Positions 22,569-31,800 of a stretch of DNA of 64,000 nucleotides are shown piece by piece (the first letter of the stretch is position 1; every line of letters begins with the position of its first letter). Below the pieces are notes generated by a model that was not told the origin of the DNA, did no database searches, and was given only the letters and a program-made list of their open reading frames with translations. Origin of the DNA: an uncultured Candidatus Binatia bacterium (GTDB lineage: Bacteria; Desulfobacterota; Binatia; UBA9968; JAJDTQ01); NCBI GenBank assembly GCA_958295985.1, contig OY282432.1:868001-932000 (forward strand). Reading direction: 5' to 3'. The translations under genes were made by a program, and so were the position numbers.

Positions 22569-24470
22569 CTATCCTGCCCGGGCCTGGTCCCAGGCTTCGC
22601 AAAGCCCGGCGAATTTCCCGGCCATGCGCGTCACGGCCTCATCGTCGGCCATGTTGCCGGCCATCCAGGCCCGCGCGACCTCCCCGAAGATCGTGCGCCC
22701 GACGGCGAACCCTTTGACCCGATCATGCCCGGCCGCAACCCGGAAGCTCGCCCGCAAGTCGTCGAAGGGCGCGTCCATACCCAGGACCACGATGCCCCGG
22801 CAATGCGGGTCGTGCCCGTCGATGACGTCGCACGCCCTTTGCCAGGCTGCGTCCGACACCATCGGCTCCAGTTTCCACCAATCGGGAAAGACTCCGATGG
22901 CGTAGAACCGTTCGATGACCGCCGCGGTTGTCGACTCGTCCACCGGGCCGAACTCCGACGGAATGATCTCCAGCAGGAACTCCAGCCCATTGGCGCGGGC
23001 GGCCTCGGCCAGCCGTTTGACCGTCGTTTCCTGATCGGCGCGAAGATCGGCAGGGTCGTCGGGACGATAGTAGCAGAGAACCTTCACCACGTGTTCCGAA
23101 GGCCATTCCATCAGCGCCGAGCCGAAGTCGTCGCCGATCTCCATCCGCAGCGGCCGCGTCCCGGGCTTCTCCACCGGACGCCCGATCCACAACCCGGTCC
23201 CCGCGGCCGCGTAGAGCGCGTCGCGACCCAGGCGGGCGTCGCACAGGATGCCGTAGCCGTCGCGACCGCGGGCGACGCGGAGCGCCGCCTCCAGGCACAG
23301 GCTCTTGAACGCGCCGATGCGCTCCGCCGCAACTCCGCAGTCCCTGGCGAGTTCCTCGAGTTGCGCGCGGTGATCGAAGGCGAAGACGTGCAGGCGCGGC
23401 CACGCCTTGGACCGGTTCGTGGCCCAGTGAACCTGCTCCAGGCGGGAATCGTGCCGCACGGCCGGAGTGGACGGCCCGTTTTCCAGGAAGTCGCGCAGCT
23501 CCACGGCGCTGGGATACGCAGGCGTACAGCCGTGGCGCGAGACCGCCAGCGCGCCGCAGGCATTGGCGATGCGCAGGGTCTCGGCCCAGCCCGCTCCCGA
23601 AAGCCGGCCCTTGAGGAGCCCCGCCATGAAGCCGTCGCCGGCTCCCAGGACGTTGAACACCTCGACCCGGAACGACTCTCCGCTGACCCCTTCATCGAGA
23701 CTCGCGGGGACCGGCCCCTCGAACGCGGCGGCGCCGGCCGCCCCGCGTTTGCACACCAGTGTCGCCTCCGATACGGTGCGGACGTTGGCCAGCGCCTCGA
23801 TGGTGTCGGACGCGCCTCCCGCGATGTGGAACTCCTCTTCCGTGCCGACGATCACGTCGAACCGCGCCAGGGTGCTCTGCAGCTTGGCGGTCACGGCCGC
23901 GGACTCGATGAACCGGTTCTCTCCGTCCCCGTGTCCCGAAAGGCCCCACAGGTTCGGCCGGTAGTCGAGGTCGAGGACCGTCTTCGCGCCCGACGCGCGC
24001 GCCAGTTCCAGTGCCCGCAGGGTCGCGGCCTCGGTCCGGGGATGCGACAGGTGAGTGCCGGAGGCAAGCACGCAGCGCGCCTCGGCGATGAAGTCCGGGT
24101 CGATGTCGTCCGGCGACAGCGCCATGTCGGCGCAGTCCTCGCGGTAGAAGATCAACGGAAACCGCTCCGGGTCGCGGATGCCCAGCAGCACCAGCGCGGT
24201 CAGGCGATGCGGGTCGGTGATGACGCCGCGGACGTCAACCCCTTCCGCCTGCAACTGCTCGCGGATGAAGCGGCCCATGTGCTCGTCGCCAACGCGCGTG
24301 ATGACCGCGGATTTCAGGCCGAGCCGGGCGGCCCCCGCGGCCGCGTTGGTGGGCGAGCCGCCGATATACTTGCGGAACGACCGCATGTCTTCCAGGCGGC
24401 CGCCCACCTGAGTACCGTAGAGGTCCACCGACGACCGGCCGATGGCAATGACGTCCAGAGTCCGTTTCAC
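22569..24470 (-). CDS. iolC: 5-dehydro-2-deoxygluconokinase fused to a DUF2090 (IolJ/aldolase-like) domain
   Basis: In this 633-residue protein, residues 1 to about 325 are a PfkB-family sugar kinase with GGSPTNAAAGAARLG near the start and the catalytic NVLGAGDGFMAGLL near residue 270. The C-terminal half (from about HVFAFDHRAQLEELARDCG) is the DUF2090 TIM-barrel found fused to IolC in many proteobacteria. The kinase phosphorylates 2-deoxy-5-keto-gluconate. The GTG start at 24470 is chosen by homology because no strong ribosome binding site is seen. It is the first gene of the operon iolC-D-E-B-G. Confidence 0.92.
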   Translation of the reverse strand: MKRTLDVIAIGRSSVDLYGTQVGGRLEDMRSFRKYIGGSPTNAAAGAARLGLKSAVITRVGDEHMGRFIREQLQAEGVDVRGVITDPHRLTALVLLGIRDPERFPLIFYREDCADMALSPDDIDPDFIAEARCVLASGTHLSHPRTEAATLRALELARASGAKTVLDLDYRPNLWGLSGHGDGENRFIESAAVTAKLQSTLARFDVIVGTEEEFHIAGGASDTIEALANVRTVSEATLVCKRGAAGAAAFEGPVPASLDEGVSGESFRVEVFNVLGAGDGFMAGLLKGRLSGAGWAETLRIANACGALAVSRHGCTPAYPSAVELRDFLENGPSTPAVRHDSRLEQVHWATNRSKAWPRLHVFAFDHRAQLEELARDCGVAAERIGAFKSLCLEAALRVARGRDGYGILCDARLGRDALYAAAGTGLWIGRPVEKPGTRPLRMEIGDDFGSALMEWPSEHVVKVLCYYRPDDPADLRADQETTVKRLAEAARANGLEFLLEIIPSEFGPVDESTTAAVIERFYAIGVFPDWWKLEPMVSDAAWQRACDVIDGHDPHCRGIVVLGMDAPFDDLRASFRVAAGHDRVKGFAVGRTIFGEVARAWMAGNMADDEAVTRMAGKFAGLCEAWDQARAG

Positions 24471-24756
24471 ACGGTGCCGCCCAGAGAGCCTTCGAGCTCC
24501 GCCGGTTCCCGTCCGCCGGGCGGCGAGGGTGAGTTGTTCTCGGCGGAGCCGTGGATGTCTCTGCTCGGACAGAATATAAACTCCCTTGTCGAAATTGAAA
24601 ACACGAAAACCTGGGTCTCCGGCGACCCTCCCTTGGAATGGAACGGATTTCCGTCCATGCGTCGGAGGAAAGCCGGCCCGCGGGGCCAGGCAGGTGTTGA
24701 CTGAAAAGGCATCGACGATGCAGTTGTGTGGGAAGGGGACTTCCAAGGTGAATTCC

Positions 24757-25497
24757 ATGATGGGAGTTGCGTTGCAGACCTGCGTGGCCATCGCGTATGC
24801 GCTCCTGCTGTCAGGCGCCGCCGGCGCCCAGTCGATGAAGGAGATGCGGGCGGCGTACGTCGAGGGCCGGTTCGTCGAGGCGGCCGAACTCGGCGCAGCC
24901 CTCAAGACCTCCGAGAGCTATGCGTTGGCGGCGCAATCGCTGGCGATGCAAGGCTACTTCTTCGCCGGGCAGGAAGAGAAGAAGGTCCTGTTCCAACGCG
25001 GCATCGAGTTGGCGGAGGAGGCGGTCCGGCTCGATGCGGCCAATCCGGAAGCCCACATACAATTGGCCCACACCAGGGGCCGGTACGGCCAGGCCATCGG
25101 CTTCCTGCAGGCAGTGGCCGGGGGATATGCCACCAGGGTGCGCGAATCCGTCGAGGAGGCGCTACGGCTGGACCCGGACATGCCCGGCGCTCATTTGAGC
25201 ATGGCTACCTGGCACGCGGAGATCGTCAACGCCGCGGGCGGCATGGCGGGATTCCTTTACGGGGCCACGGCAGAGAAGGCCCGCAGGCATTACGACCGGA
25301 CCTTCGAGCTCATGCCGGACGCCAAGGTGGCTTGTGTGGAGTACGCCTTCGGCTTGTTGCTGATGGACGGGGAACGGAACCGGGAGGAGGCGCGGCGCCT
25401 GCTCGAGCTCGCCATCAAGAAATCCGCCAACGACGCCGTCGACCGTCTCTACCACGAGCAGGCGGTGGCGCGGCTGGCCGCCTTGGGCGACGGCTAG
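24757..25497 (+). CDS. Exported TPR-like repeat protein
   Basis: This 246-residue protein has a signal peptide (MMGVALQTCVAIAYALLLSG, cleavage near AGAQS). Repeating helices such as AAQSLAMQGYFFAG, LAEEAVRLDAANPEAHIQLA and EEALRLDPDMPGAHLSMA are of TPR or SEL1 type. The start at 24757 gives the best signal peptide, with AAGGTG nine bases upstream; ATG at 24718 is an alternative. It diverges from the iol operon and has no evident operon partner. Periplasmic protein-protein interaction is inferred. Confidence 0.75.
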   Translation: MMGVALQTCVAIAYALLLSGAAGAQSMKEMRAAYVEGRFVEAAELGAALKTSESYALAAQSLAMQGYFFAGQEEKKVLFQRGIELAEEAVRLDAANPEAHIQLAHTRGRYGQAIGFLQAVAGGYATRVRESVEEALRLDPDMPGAHLSMATWHAEIVNAAGGMAGFLYGATAEKARRHYDRTFELMPDAKVACVEYAFGLLLMDGERNREEARRLLELAIKKSANDAVDRLYHEQAVARLAALGDG

Positions 25498-25648
25498 CCG
25501 CTGTTCCACACGGCTCCGGCCTTATCCTCCTCGCGCAGCTTCGGGCCACCCCAGGGCGTCCCCCACGCTTTCCGCACAGGCCGGGCGAGCCGCGGCCTCG
25601 TACCGAGGATGTCGAGGCGGTGGATGGTTTCCGGTTCGTCCGAAGGGT

Positions 25649-26971
25649 CTACACCTCGTAGTAGCCGTTCATGACGGCGTCGTGCCAGACCTTGGTGATC
25701 ACCGGACAGACGCCCAGAGGCAGGCCGTCCTCGGTCTTCCAGTAGGAATGGATGCCGGTGCCGATCTCGACGACGCGTACCTTGGGGGCCGGGTTCATGG
25801 CGGCGTACTCGGCCTTGACGATGTCGTTGTATTTCGGGGGCGTGTGGTCGCGGCTGAACTTGTTGATGCCGTAGAGGAGCGGCGGGATCGGCTTGGCGTC
25901 CGGGCCCGGGAGCGGCCGGCCGTAGGCCAGGTACCGGTCCACCAGGGCGTGGGTCTCCTCGGCGTTCATCTTGAGGCGCTCGGCCGTGACCCTGGCGGCT
26001 TCGGTGAGGCACGGGTGGCTGTCGCTGTGCAGCCAGTTCTCGGCCTTGAACTGGGGGAAGCGCTTCGCCTGCTGCCACATGTCGAAGATCTCCTCCATCA
26101 ACCAGGCCAGCCTGAAGAGCGGCTTTTCGCCTTCCTGCATCGCCACCTCGGCGCCCTTGTAGCGCGCCAGCTCGCGCCAGGTGCGGATGAGCACGTGATC
26201 GAAGGAGGTGGGCCAGTCGTGGCCGCTCATCCTGCGGAAGATGAACGCGAACGGTGAGTTCTCGATGCCGATGAGCCCCTTGGCGTTCTCGATGCGCTGC
26301 AACAGGTAGTGGCTGAAGGGTCCGCCCGTGGAGTGGCCGTGAGTGAACACCGAGTATTCGCCCACGGGCAGGTGCCGGCGGCAGACGTCCAACATGCCTT
26401 CCTCGAACGCCACCGGCCAGGCCGCCATGCGGTAGTAGAAGTTGCTGCCCTTCTTGGCCCTGGCGTACGACCGGGAGCCGTAGATCTCGCGCAAGGAGGT
26501 GTCGTTGACCACGTCGTACTCGTCCCTGGAGATGAACTCGCCGTCCAGCCAGATGGGCGTTCGCACACCGCCGTCGTCGTGGAAGGTGTCGCCGGGCCAG
26601 TCGCGGCTCGGGTCCGGGAGATAGAGACGGCCGGGGTAGGTCATGCTGCACACCTTGTAGCCGCGCTTTCCGGCGAAGCACTGCGCCAGCCGCTCGATGG
26701 AGCGCCAGTCGCTGGCGCCGCCGTGGGTCATGAAGATCCCGAGCTTGTTCCCGTCCGGCCCGGTGGGGATCCTGGCCGGGTCCGTGGGCTCGTACACCAT
26801 GCAGCCGATGTCCCAGTCCATGCCGTTGGCGTGGATGCGGAAGACGTCCTCGGTCTCGGTGTAAGGGATGTCCGGCTCCGCCAGTATCCCGTCGGAGATC
26901 CCCACCAACTCCTCTTTCGACAGACTCGCAGGCGGTTCCCAGGAATCGCCGCTCTTCAGTGTCTTGGCCAT
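25649..26971 (-). CDS. Large alpha/beta-hydrolase-like protein of unknown substrate
   Basis: This 440-residue protein has the nucleophile elbow THGHSTGGPFSHYLLQ (Ser in GHSTGG), a likely oxyanion strand GIFMTHGGASDWRS, and a C-terminal EIGTGIHSYWKTEDG that could supply the His. No signal peptide is seen. A GGGAGGGGG ribosome binding site precedes the ATG. Its 5' end overlaps the end of the NYN gene. The substrate is unknown; esterase or amidase are both possible. Confidence 0.7.
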   Translation of the reverse strand: MAKTLKSGDSWEPPASLSKEELVGISDGILAEPDIPYTETEDVFRIHANGMDWDIGCMVYEPTDPARIPTGPDGNKLGIFMTHGGASDWRSIERLAQCFAGKRGYKVCSMTYPGRLYLPDPSRDWPGDTFHDDGGVRTPIWLDGEFISRDEYDVVNDTSLREIYGSRSYARAKKGSNFYYRMAAWPVAFEEGMLDVCRRHLPVGEYSVFTHGHSTGGPFSHYLLQRIENAKGLIGIENSPFAFIFRRMSGHDWPTSFDHVLIRTWRELARYKGAEVAMQEGEKPLFRLAWLMEEIFDMWQQAKRFPQFKAENWLHSDSHPCLTEAARVTAERLKMNAEETHALVDRYLAYGRPLPGPDAKPIPPLLYGINKFSRDHTPPKYNDIVKAEYAAMNPAPKVRVVEIGTGIHSYWKTEDGLPLGVCPVITKVWHDAVMNGYYEV

Positions 26972-27709
26972 GGCTGCGCCCCCTCCCGTGCAGTTGATCC
27001 CGGAACTCTACCATGCCTTGGGGTCAGCGGACCATAGCGATCGTGAAGGCGCTGGCCGACACCCCAGCGGCGACCATCCTCAGGGATCCGTCGAAATTGC
27101 TCCTGAACGTGAGGAATGATGATTGAGCCCCAACACTTCCGGGTCAATTCCGAGGCCGCGGGTGGAAACGCACCATGCACCACCTTGATGCCTTTCGTTT
27201 CCAGAAACTCCACGACGGGGATGAAGTCACGATCGGAGGACACAAGAACAGCGACCTCATAGTTGTCAGTCCATGCCAGACTGATCATTTCCGTCGCGAT
27301 GCGGGTATCGACGCCCTTCTCCTCCGTACCGCGGCGCATGTCGCCATCGCAATGAGGACAGATCGAAACCTCTTTGTGGCACGACGGGCAGACGGGGCCG
27401 CTACGTTTCCGGCGTCTCTCCAGAAATTTGACATGCACCCCTGGGAACGAGGAGAGGGTCTGGTTTGCCCAGTTCAGCAGGCGAAGATCAGAGTCATTTT
27501 TGCCATACGAACCATAGACGTTCATTCCCTGGTAGGTGAGACTTCCAGTCTCGTCAACCACGCGTACTGCTTCGCGAGCCAGCAGGGGGTCCGAGTTCCC
27601 GCCAATCCGCCTCGAACCGGGGTTCGGGCTTGTTCAAGGCAAGCTGAAAGTTCCAGAAATCGATGAAGACCCGAACACGGACACGGTGCTCGGCCGCCCG
27701 TTCATCCAT
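26956..27709 (-). pseudogene. NYN-domain (LabA/DUF88-like) RNase gene with a single-base frameshift
   Basis: The ATG at 27709 has GGGAGAG upstream and starts MDERAAEHRVRVRVFIDFWN, the first acidic strand of a NYN nuclease. The frame breaks at a run of five G on the plus strand (27585-27589); removing one base joins it smoothly to the rest. That part contains a zinc ribbon (CPSCHKEVSICPHCDGD), KGVDTRIATEMISLA and VLVSSDRDFIPVVEFLETKG, the remaining acidic motifs. NYN proteins are PIN-like ribonucleases. The break may be a true mutation, a sequencing error or frameshifting. The 3' end overlaps the hydrolase start by 16 bases. Confidence 0.75.
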
Positions 27710-27744
27710 TGGCAACTCTCCCGAGTAGAAAAGGAAGGAATGCA

Positions 27745-27765
27745 GGGACGCCTGAAGGGCGTCCC
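27745..27765. other. Short perfect hairpin upstream of the NYN gene
   Basis: GGGACGCC and GGCGTCCC form an 8-base stem with a TGAAG loop. No T-run follows on either strand. It could be a regulator site or a stable mRNA leader hairpin of the NYN gene. The remaining 27710-27930 holds nothing else that I recognise. Confidence 0.4.
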
Positions 27766-27930
27766 TGGGGCACTATGGATCAAGCCGCCCGATTCCTCTC
27801 ATGCGAGGGGGCCGCCTGATGGGTGTTTATGGTGATAGGATAGACTTGGGCCTATCGTTTGTCAAACCCGCGCAGGGCCTTCCCAACAACCCTACGAGCC
27901 GCTTTTTCGCGCCTCCCGCCCCCGCTTCGG

Positions 27931-28599
27931 TCACTGCACGTAGATCTTCTTGGCGGCTTCCAGGCCCAGCACCACCTCGTCCTTTCCGACCTTGAGGCTC
28001 ATGGTGCCCAGGGACGGCGCAACGTCGTCGACGACGATCTTCGATCCGGGACGGACCTTGTGATCGTACAGGAACGAAAGCAGCCTTGCGTCGCGCACTC
28101 CGGTCTCGGTGATGCAGCGAAAGATCACCTCGCTGCCCGCCGCCACCGTATTCAGGGGATTCCACTCGCGACGCGGGGACGGCTTCCCTTTCTTCGGGAT
28201 GGGGCTGCCGTGGGGGCAGGTGGAGGGATTGTCGAGGACCGCGCTCAGGCGCTCCTCCACCACCGGCGATATCGCGTGCTCCAGATGATGCGCCTCCTGA
28301 TGGGCGGTGACCCAGTCCAGCCCCAACAGGTCCGTCAGCAGGCGCTCGGTCAGAAAGTGCCGCCGCAGGATGGCCTCGGCGACCTCACGGCCCTTGGGGG
28401 TCAGGTAGATGTTCTTGCGGCGCTCCACCCGCACGAACGCTTCTTTCTCTAGCCGCCGCAGGGCGCTGAACATGGTGGAGGGCGTCACCCCGATGTCTTC
28501 CGCCACCCGCGCCGCGATGACCTGGTCGCTCTCCTCGGCGAGGCTGTAGATGGCCTTGAGGTAGTCTTCGGTCGCGGACGTGATTTCGGACCGTTTCAT
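27931..28599 (-). CDS. DtxR/MntR-family metal-dependent repressor
   Basis: This 222-residue regulator has a winged helix at residues 1-65 (ITSATEDYLKAIYSLAEESD and VTPSTMFSALRRLEKEAFV). The dimerisation and metal-binding domain (HFLTERLLTDLLGLDW, AHQEAHHLEHAISPVVEERL) carries the usual Glu and His ligands. A C-terminal FeoA/SH3-like domain (GSEVIFRCITETGVRDARLL) follows. It should repress uptake genes when Fe or Mn is plentiful. A bacterioferritin gene lies immediately upstream on the same strand. TTAGGT sites at 37022-37043 are likely targets. Confidence 0.93.
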   Translation of the reverse strand: MKRSEITSATEDYLKAIYSLAEESDQVIAARVAEDIGVTPSTMFSALRRLEKEAFVRVERRKNIYLTPKGREVAEAILRRHFLTERLLTDLLGLDWVTAHQEAHHLEHAISPVVEERLSAVLDNPSTCPHGSPIPKKGKPSPRREWNPLNTVAAGSEVIFRCITETGVRDARLLSFLYDHKVRPGSKIVVDDVAPSLGTMSLKVGKDEVVLGLEAAKKIYVQ

Positions 28600-28660
28600 G
28601 GCCGCGCTGCCTCAACGTTCATGACGTCGGCTGAAATACCCATGCCGATCACGCGCCTGC

Positions 28661-29155
28661 TCAAGCCCCGCCCTGGGAAGCGCCATCCTTGTAAATCTGT
28701 TGACTCAGGTAGTTCTCGTAGCCGACCTCGCCGATCAGACGAAGCTGCGCCTCGATCCAGTCCACGTGATTCTCCTCGTCGGCCAGGATCTGCTCCAGGA
28801 GATCGCGGCTCACGTGGTCCCCGGCCGTCATGCACACTTTGATGCTATCGTGCAGCACCTTGATCGCCGCCTCTTCCAGCCCGAGGTCGTTGTCCAATTG
28901 TTCCTTGACCGTTTTGCCTGTGATGATCTTGTCGTAACCCGCAACGTTGGGCACGCCGTCCAGAAAGAGAATACGACTGATGATCCGGTCCGCATGCCGC
29001 ATCTCCTCGACGGATTCGGTCCAGATGAACTGGTCCAGGACCTGGTAGCCCCAGTTGCGACACATCCGCGAGTGCATGAAGTATTGATTGATCCCGGTCA
29101 GCTCCTTCCGCAGCACGTCGTTGAGCACCTTGAGCACCCTGGGGTCGCCTTTCAT
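28661..29155 (-). CDS. bfr: Bacterioferritin
   Basis: This 164-residue ferritin-like protein stores iron in a 24-subunit shell. The ferroxidase ligands are visible in RKELTGINQYFMHSRMC, ESVEEMRHADRIISR and DEENHVDWIEAQLRLIG. The Met in EEMRHAD matches the haem-ligand Met of Escherichia coli Bfr. The ATG at 29155 has GGAGGA seven bases upstream; the much longer open frame is spurious. It precedes the DtxR-type regulator, with which it may be cotranscribed. Confidence 0.95.
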   Translation of the reverse strand: MKGDPRVLKVLNDVLRKELTGINQYFMHSRMCRNWGYQVLDQFIWTESVEEMRHADRIISRILFLDGVPNVAGYDKIITGKTVKEQLDNDLGLEEAAIKVLHDSIKVCMTAGDHVSRDLLEQILADEENHVDWIEAQLRLIGEVGYENYLSQQIYKDGASQGGA

Positions 29156-29287
29156 GTCGGTATCCTCCTCCGTCGATGGATTCCCCTTCCTCGAACCGAG
29201 GGGCTCCGGTGTTGGAATCATAGTCAAAGTCGGCCCTTTTTGAAAGAAGACGCTTCGGCGCCTGCGCCGCTCGCACCAGCCGGATAC

Positions 29288-29298
29288 CGTAAGCCTAA
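29288..29298 (-). promoter_or_regulatory. Possible half DtxR/IdeR box upstream of bfr
   Basis: On the minus strand TTAGGCTTACG matches ten of eleven positions of a half DtxR/IdeR box (TWAGSCTWACC). It lies about 135 bases upstream of the bfr start. A single half site is weak evidence. Confidence 0.3.
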
Positions 29299-29348
29299 GC
29301 GTCGGGCTTTGTTTTACCGAAACAATTTTATTTGATAAACACGGCCCC

Positions 29349-29644
29349 GTGTCGTCGTTTATCGTTCCAGCCCTCCTCATCATCACGGCCGTTACCGCGT
29401 TCGCGGGAGAATCCGGTCGTGAGCGGGCGCGCATCGCCGCGGTCACCCGCCGGCCCCGGGCGAGCGGGCGGAATCCATGTTTCTCCGGCTCTCGGTCCCG
29501 GCGCCGGAACCGGGGACCGGGGCGGGGCCACGGGGGAATCCGCGGGCCGGCGTTCCGGAACCCACCTACGGCGAGCAGCTCCAGAACTTCTCGGTCCAGG
29601 GGGTGCCGGCAGAGGGTGAGATGACCATCTCCTACCATACCTGA
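29349..29644 (+). pseudogene. Possible broken gene for a small exported protein
   Basis: From 29349 one frame encodes a signal peptide (MSSFIVPALLIITAVTAFAG) and then degenerates into Arg-rich sequence. A different frame ending at 29644 encodes natural-looking sequence (TYGEQLQNFSVQGVPAEGEM, then TISYHT). A frameshift near 29430-29450 would join them. This is a guess from composition. Confidence 0.25.
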
Positions 29645-29661
29645 TCGCGCCGATAGCAAGC

Positions 29662-29928
29662 ATGGCATGTCAGTCCAACATGGACTGCAACATCGGACGC
29701 AAGTGCATGAAGGAGGCCAACAAGTACGGGCCCGGGATCTGCGTGGGTGGGATGGACCCGGGAAGACCTCAACCACAGCGAGGACTCCGTATGCCAAGTT
29801 TCCAGATGCCGACCCTGACACTGCCGGGCCAGCAATCGAAGCGAGGAGAGCAGTGCTCTTTCAACACGGACTGCGACATCGGAAGGCAGTGTGTGAAGAC
29901 AGGGGGTATCTACGGGGTGTGCAACTGA
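29662..29928 (+). CDS. Small cysteine-rich two-repeat protein
   Basis: This 88-residue protein carries two copies of one motif: CQSNMDCNIGRKCMKEANKY then GPGIC, and CSFNTDCDIGRQCVKTGG then IYGVC. Each repeat has four cysteines in the order C, DC, C, C, suggesting paired disulfides. A proline-rich linker (PSFQMPTLTLPGQQ) separates them. No signal peptide is encoded after the ATG, although the in-frame upstream sequence is hydrophobic but lacks a start. It lies at the left of the DUF262-HNH island. Confidence 0.6.
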   Translation: MACQSNMDCNIGRKCMKEANKYGPGICVGGMDPGRPQPQRGLRMPSFQMPTLTLPGQQSKRGEQCSFNTDCDIGRQCVKTGGIYGVCN

Positions 29929-30007
29929 TGGTCCAAGGGACGAAAAGGAGAGATGAAGGGCTAAAGAACTTGTTGGAAGCGAATCTCGAGAAAACCGAGG
30001 GGAAAGA

Positions 30008-31411
30008 ATGAAGGTAACAACGAAGCACGAGCGTACGGTCCTAAACCTGATCCAGGGACGGGACGGTGGAGACATGAGGGTGAACCACGAGTACCAAAGG
30101 GGTCTCAGGTGGACGAAACGACAGAAGGAGCTGTTCCTGGACTCGGTGGCGCGTGGGTACCCGATCCCGGCGTTTTACTTGCACAAGAAGACGCGGGAGA
30201 GCTCGTTCGACGGCCTGACGCAGGTGACCTACGAGGTGGTGGACGGCCAGCAACGCATCGAAGCCCTATGGGAATTCTGGAAGGGGGCGTACAAGATGCC
30301 GAACCCAGGACGGGACACAGGGCTTCCAGCCTCGATCCAGAGGCAGGAATGCGGCTGGGCCGGGAAAGGATGGGGAGAGCTAGACAAAGAGGTGCAGGAA
30401 CGGATCCTGGAGACGAGGGTCGTGATCCACGAGTGCGAGACGGACGATCCGAACGAGATGCGGGACCTATTCATCAGGCTGCAGGCAGGCACCCCCCTGT
30501 CGAGACAGGACAAGCGCGACGCGTGGCCAGGAGGGTTCACCGAGTTCGTTCTGCAACAGGCAGGCAAGAGCCAGCTACCACAGTACCCAGGTGAGCCCCT
30601 GTGGAAGCGGCTGACAGGCGGTGAGAGCGCGAGGCGTCAGAGCATGGCGCAGGTCTACATGCAGTGGGAGAGCATGAGGCGAACGGGGAAGACGTGCGAC
30701 CACGGGGCGAACGCGATAGACGCATTTTACCACAAGAACGTCGACTTCGAGGGAAGGCAAGAGGAACGCCAAGCATTCATGTCGACGTGCAGGATGCTGG
30801 AGGAACTGCTGGCGGCCAGAAAGACGAAGCTGTCAGTGTACATGTTGCTGCACAGCCTGCTCTTCGTCGAGGCGATCAAGGGCACACACGTGGTCCCAAG
30901 CGGAGGGACCATGGTCGGAGCGATGAAGGAGTTCGAGAACAGGCTCAGGGAGGGCAGAGCCGCAGACAGAAAAGGAAAGGCCACGCCGGATGTGGTATTC
31001 GAGCAGAAGTTCGGACAGCACACACGGGCAGGAAGCGACTCGGGGGGTACGATTGGCCGCAGGCACAGCTTCTTCCTGAACCAGATGCTACGGCTCACGA
31101 AAGTGAAGGCGAAAGACGAAGAGCGTGGGTTCAAAGGAGCACTGCGCAGTGCCATCTACCTCAGGGACCAAGGGCACTGCATGTGGTGCCAGATGGTGGA
31201 GGGCGACGAGGTCGAGGTGGTCTACGAGCAGGCAGAGATCCACCACGTGATCCCCTACAGCGAAGGTGGAAAGACCACCCTGGAGAACGGGGCAACGATG
31301 CACTGCGATTGCCACCCGCAGGACAGCGAAAGGGTGGCGAAGTTCGCTGAGTGGTGGCAGAAGAGAAGCAGAGGGGAGGGAGCAGAGGAGCGACGGAGCC
31401 AAGCAGGGTAA
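30008..31411 (+). CDS. DUF262-HNH endonuclease, probable defence nuclease
   Basis: This 467-residue protein has an N-terminal DUF262 (ParB/sulfiredoxin-like) domain with YQRGLRWTKRQKELFLDSV and the key motif YEVVDGQQRIEALWEFW. The C-terminal HNH nuclease has GHCMWCQMV, EIHHVIPYSEGGKTTLENGA and TMHCDCHP, with both zinc Cys pairs and the catalytic His. The pair occurs in GmrSD-like and other restriction systems against modified phage DNA. GAGGGGAAAG is a good ribosome binding site. Frequent AGG, AGA and CTA codons differ from neighbouring genes, suggesting transfer. Confidence 0.85.
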   Translation: MKVTTKHERTVLNLIQGRDGGDMRVNHEYQRGLRWTKRQKELFLDSVARGYPIPAFYLHKKTRESSFDGLTQVTYEVVDGQQRIEALWEFWKGAYKMPNPGRDTGLPASIQRQECGWAGKGWGELDKEVQERILETRVVIHECETDDPNEMRDLFIRLQAGTPLSRQDKRDAWPGGFTEFVLQQAGKSQLPQYPGEPLWKRLTGGESARRQSMAQVYMQWESMRRTGKTCDHGANAIDAFYHKNVDFEGRQEERQAFMSTCRMLEELLAARKTKLSVYMLLHSLLFVEAIKGTHVVPSGGTMVGAMKEFENRLREGRAADRKGKATPDVVFEQKFGQHTRAGSDSGGTIGRRHSFFLNQMLRLTKVKAKDEERGFKGALRSAIYLRDQGHCMWCQMVEGDEVEVVYEQAEIHHVIPYSEGGKTTLENGATMHCDCHPQDSERVAKFAEWWQKRSRGEGAEERRSQAG

Positions 31412-31478
31412 AAAAACACCAAAGCCTGCAGGACCGACAGGAGATCTGATCGCAGAGACGGTCACAGGCAGAGAGGAG

Positions 31479-31721
31479 AAGGTAGGAGGCGGCTGCCTTC
31501 AGGTAGGCCGCCCGCCGGTCGCAGTTGCCCCAGGAGCAGTTGGCCGTATCGAAGTCGCTGGCGGGCCGCCTGCCCGCGCCCGGGCCGGTGCCGTTCAGGT
31601 CCTGGCCCCAGAGGAGAAACTCCACCGCGTGATAGCCGGTGGCCACGTTGGCCTCCACGCCGCCCAGCTCATGGAGCGAGGCAAGCAGCTCCTTGGTGAT
31701 ACGCCGGGCCTCGCGTGGTGT
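31479..31721 (-). pseudogene. Imelysin (peptidase M75-like) internal fragment
   Basis: The translated piece REARRITKELLASLHELGGV, then GYHAVEFLLWGQDLNGTG and NCSWGNCDRRAAYLKAA is the conserved core of imelysin, including the GxHxxE motif. The fragment lacks both ends: on the right it runs into unrelated sequence before the zinc permease gene, and on the left it stops at about 31480 where the nuclease island begins. Imelysins are outer-membrane or periplasmic proteins tied to iron uptake. Confidence 0.8.
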
Positions 31722-31800
31722 TTGGCCACTGCTCGTCGTCGCGCCTTGCCGGCAACAAAAGTCCTGCGTATCTTTGCACAGTTACTTGCGGTACAGGACG

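Noticed and set aside
22548..24704. Long plus-strand open frame opposite iolC
   Set aside because: The iolC frame has clear kinase and aldolase motifs; this one has none.
29332..29619. Plus-strand 95-codon frame upstream of the Cys-rich gene
   Set aside because: Arg/Gly/Pro-rich composition without motifs; a different frame there has the better signal peptide.
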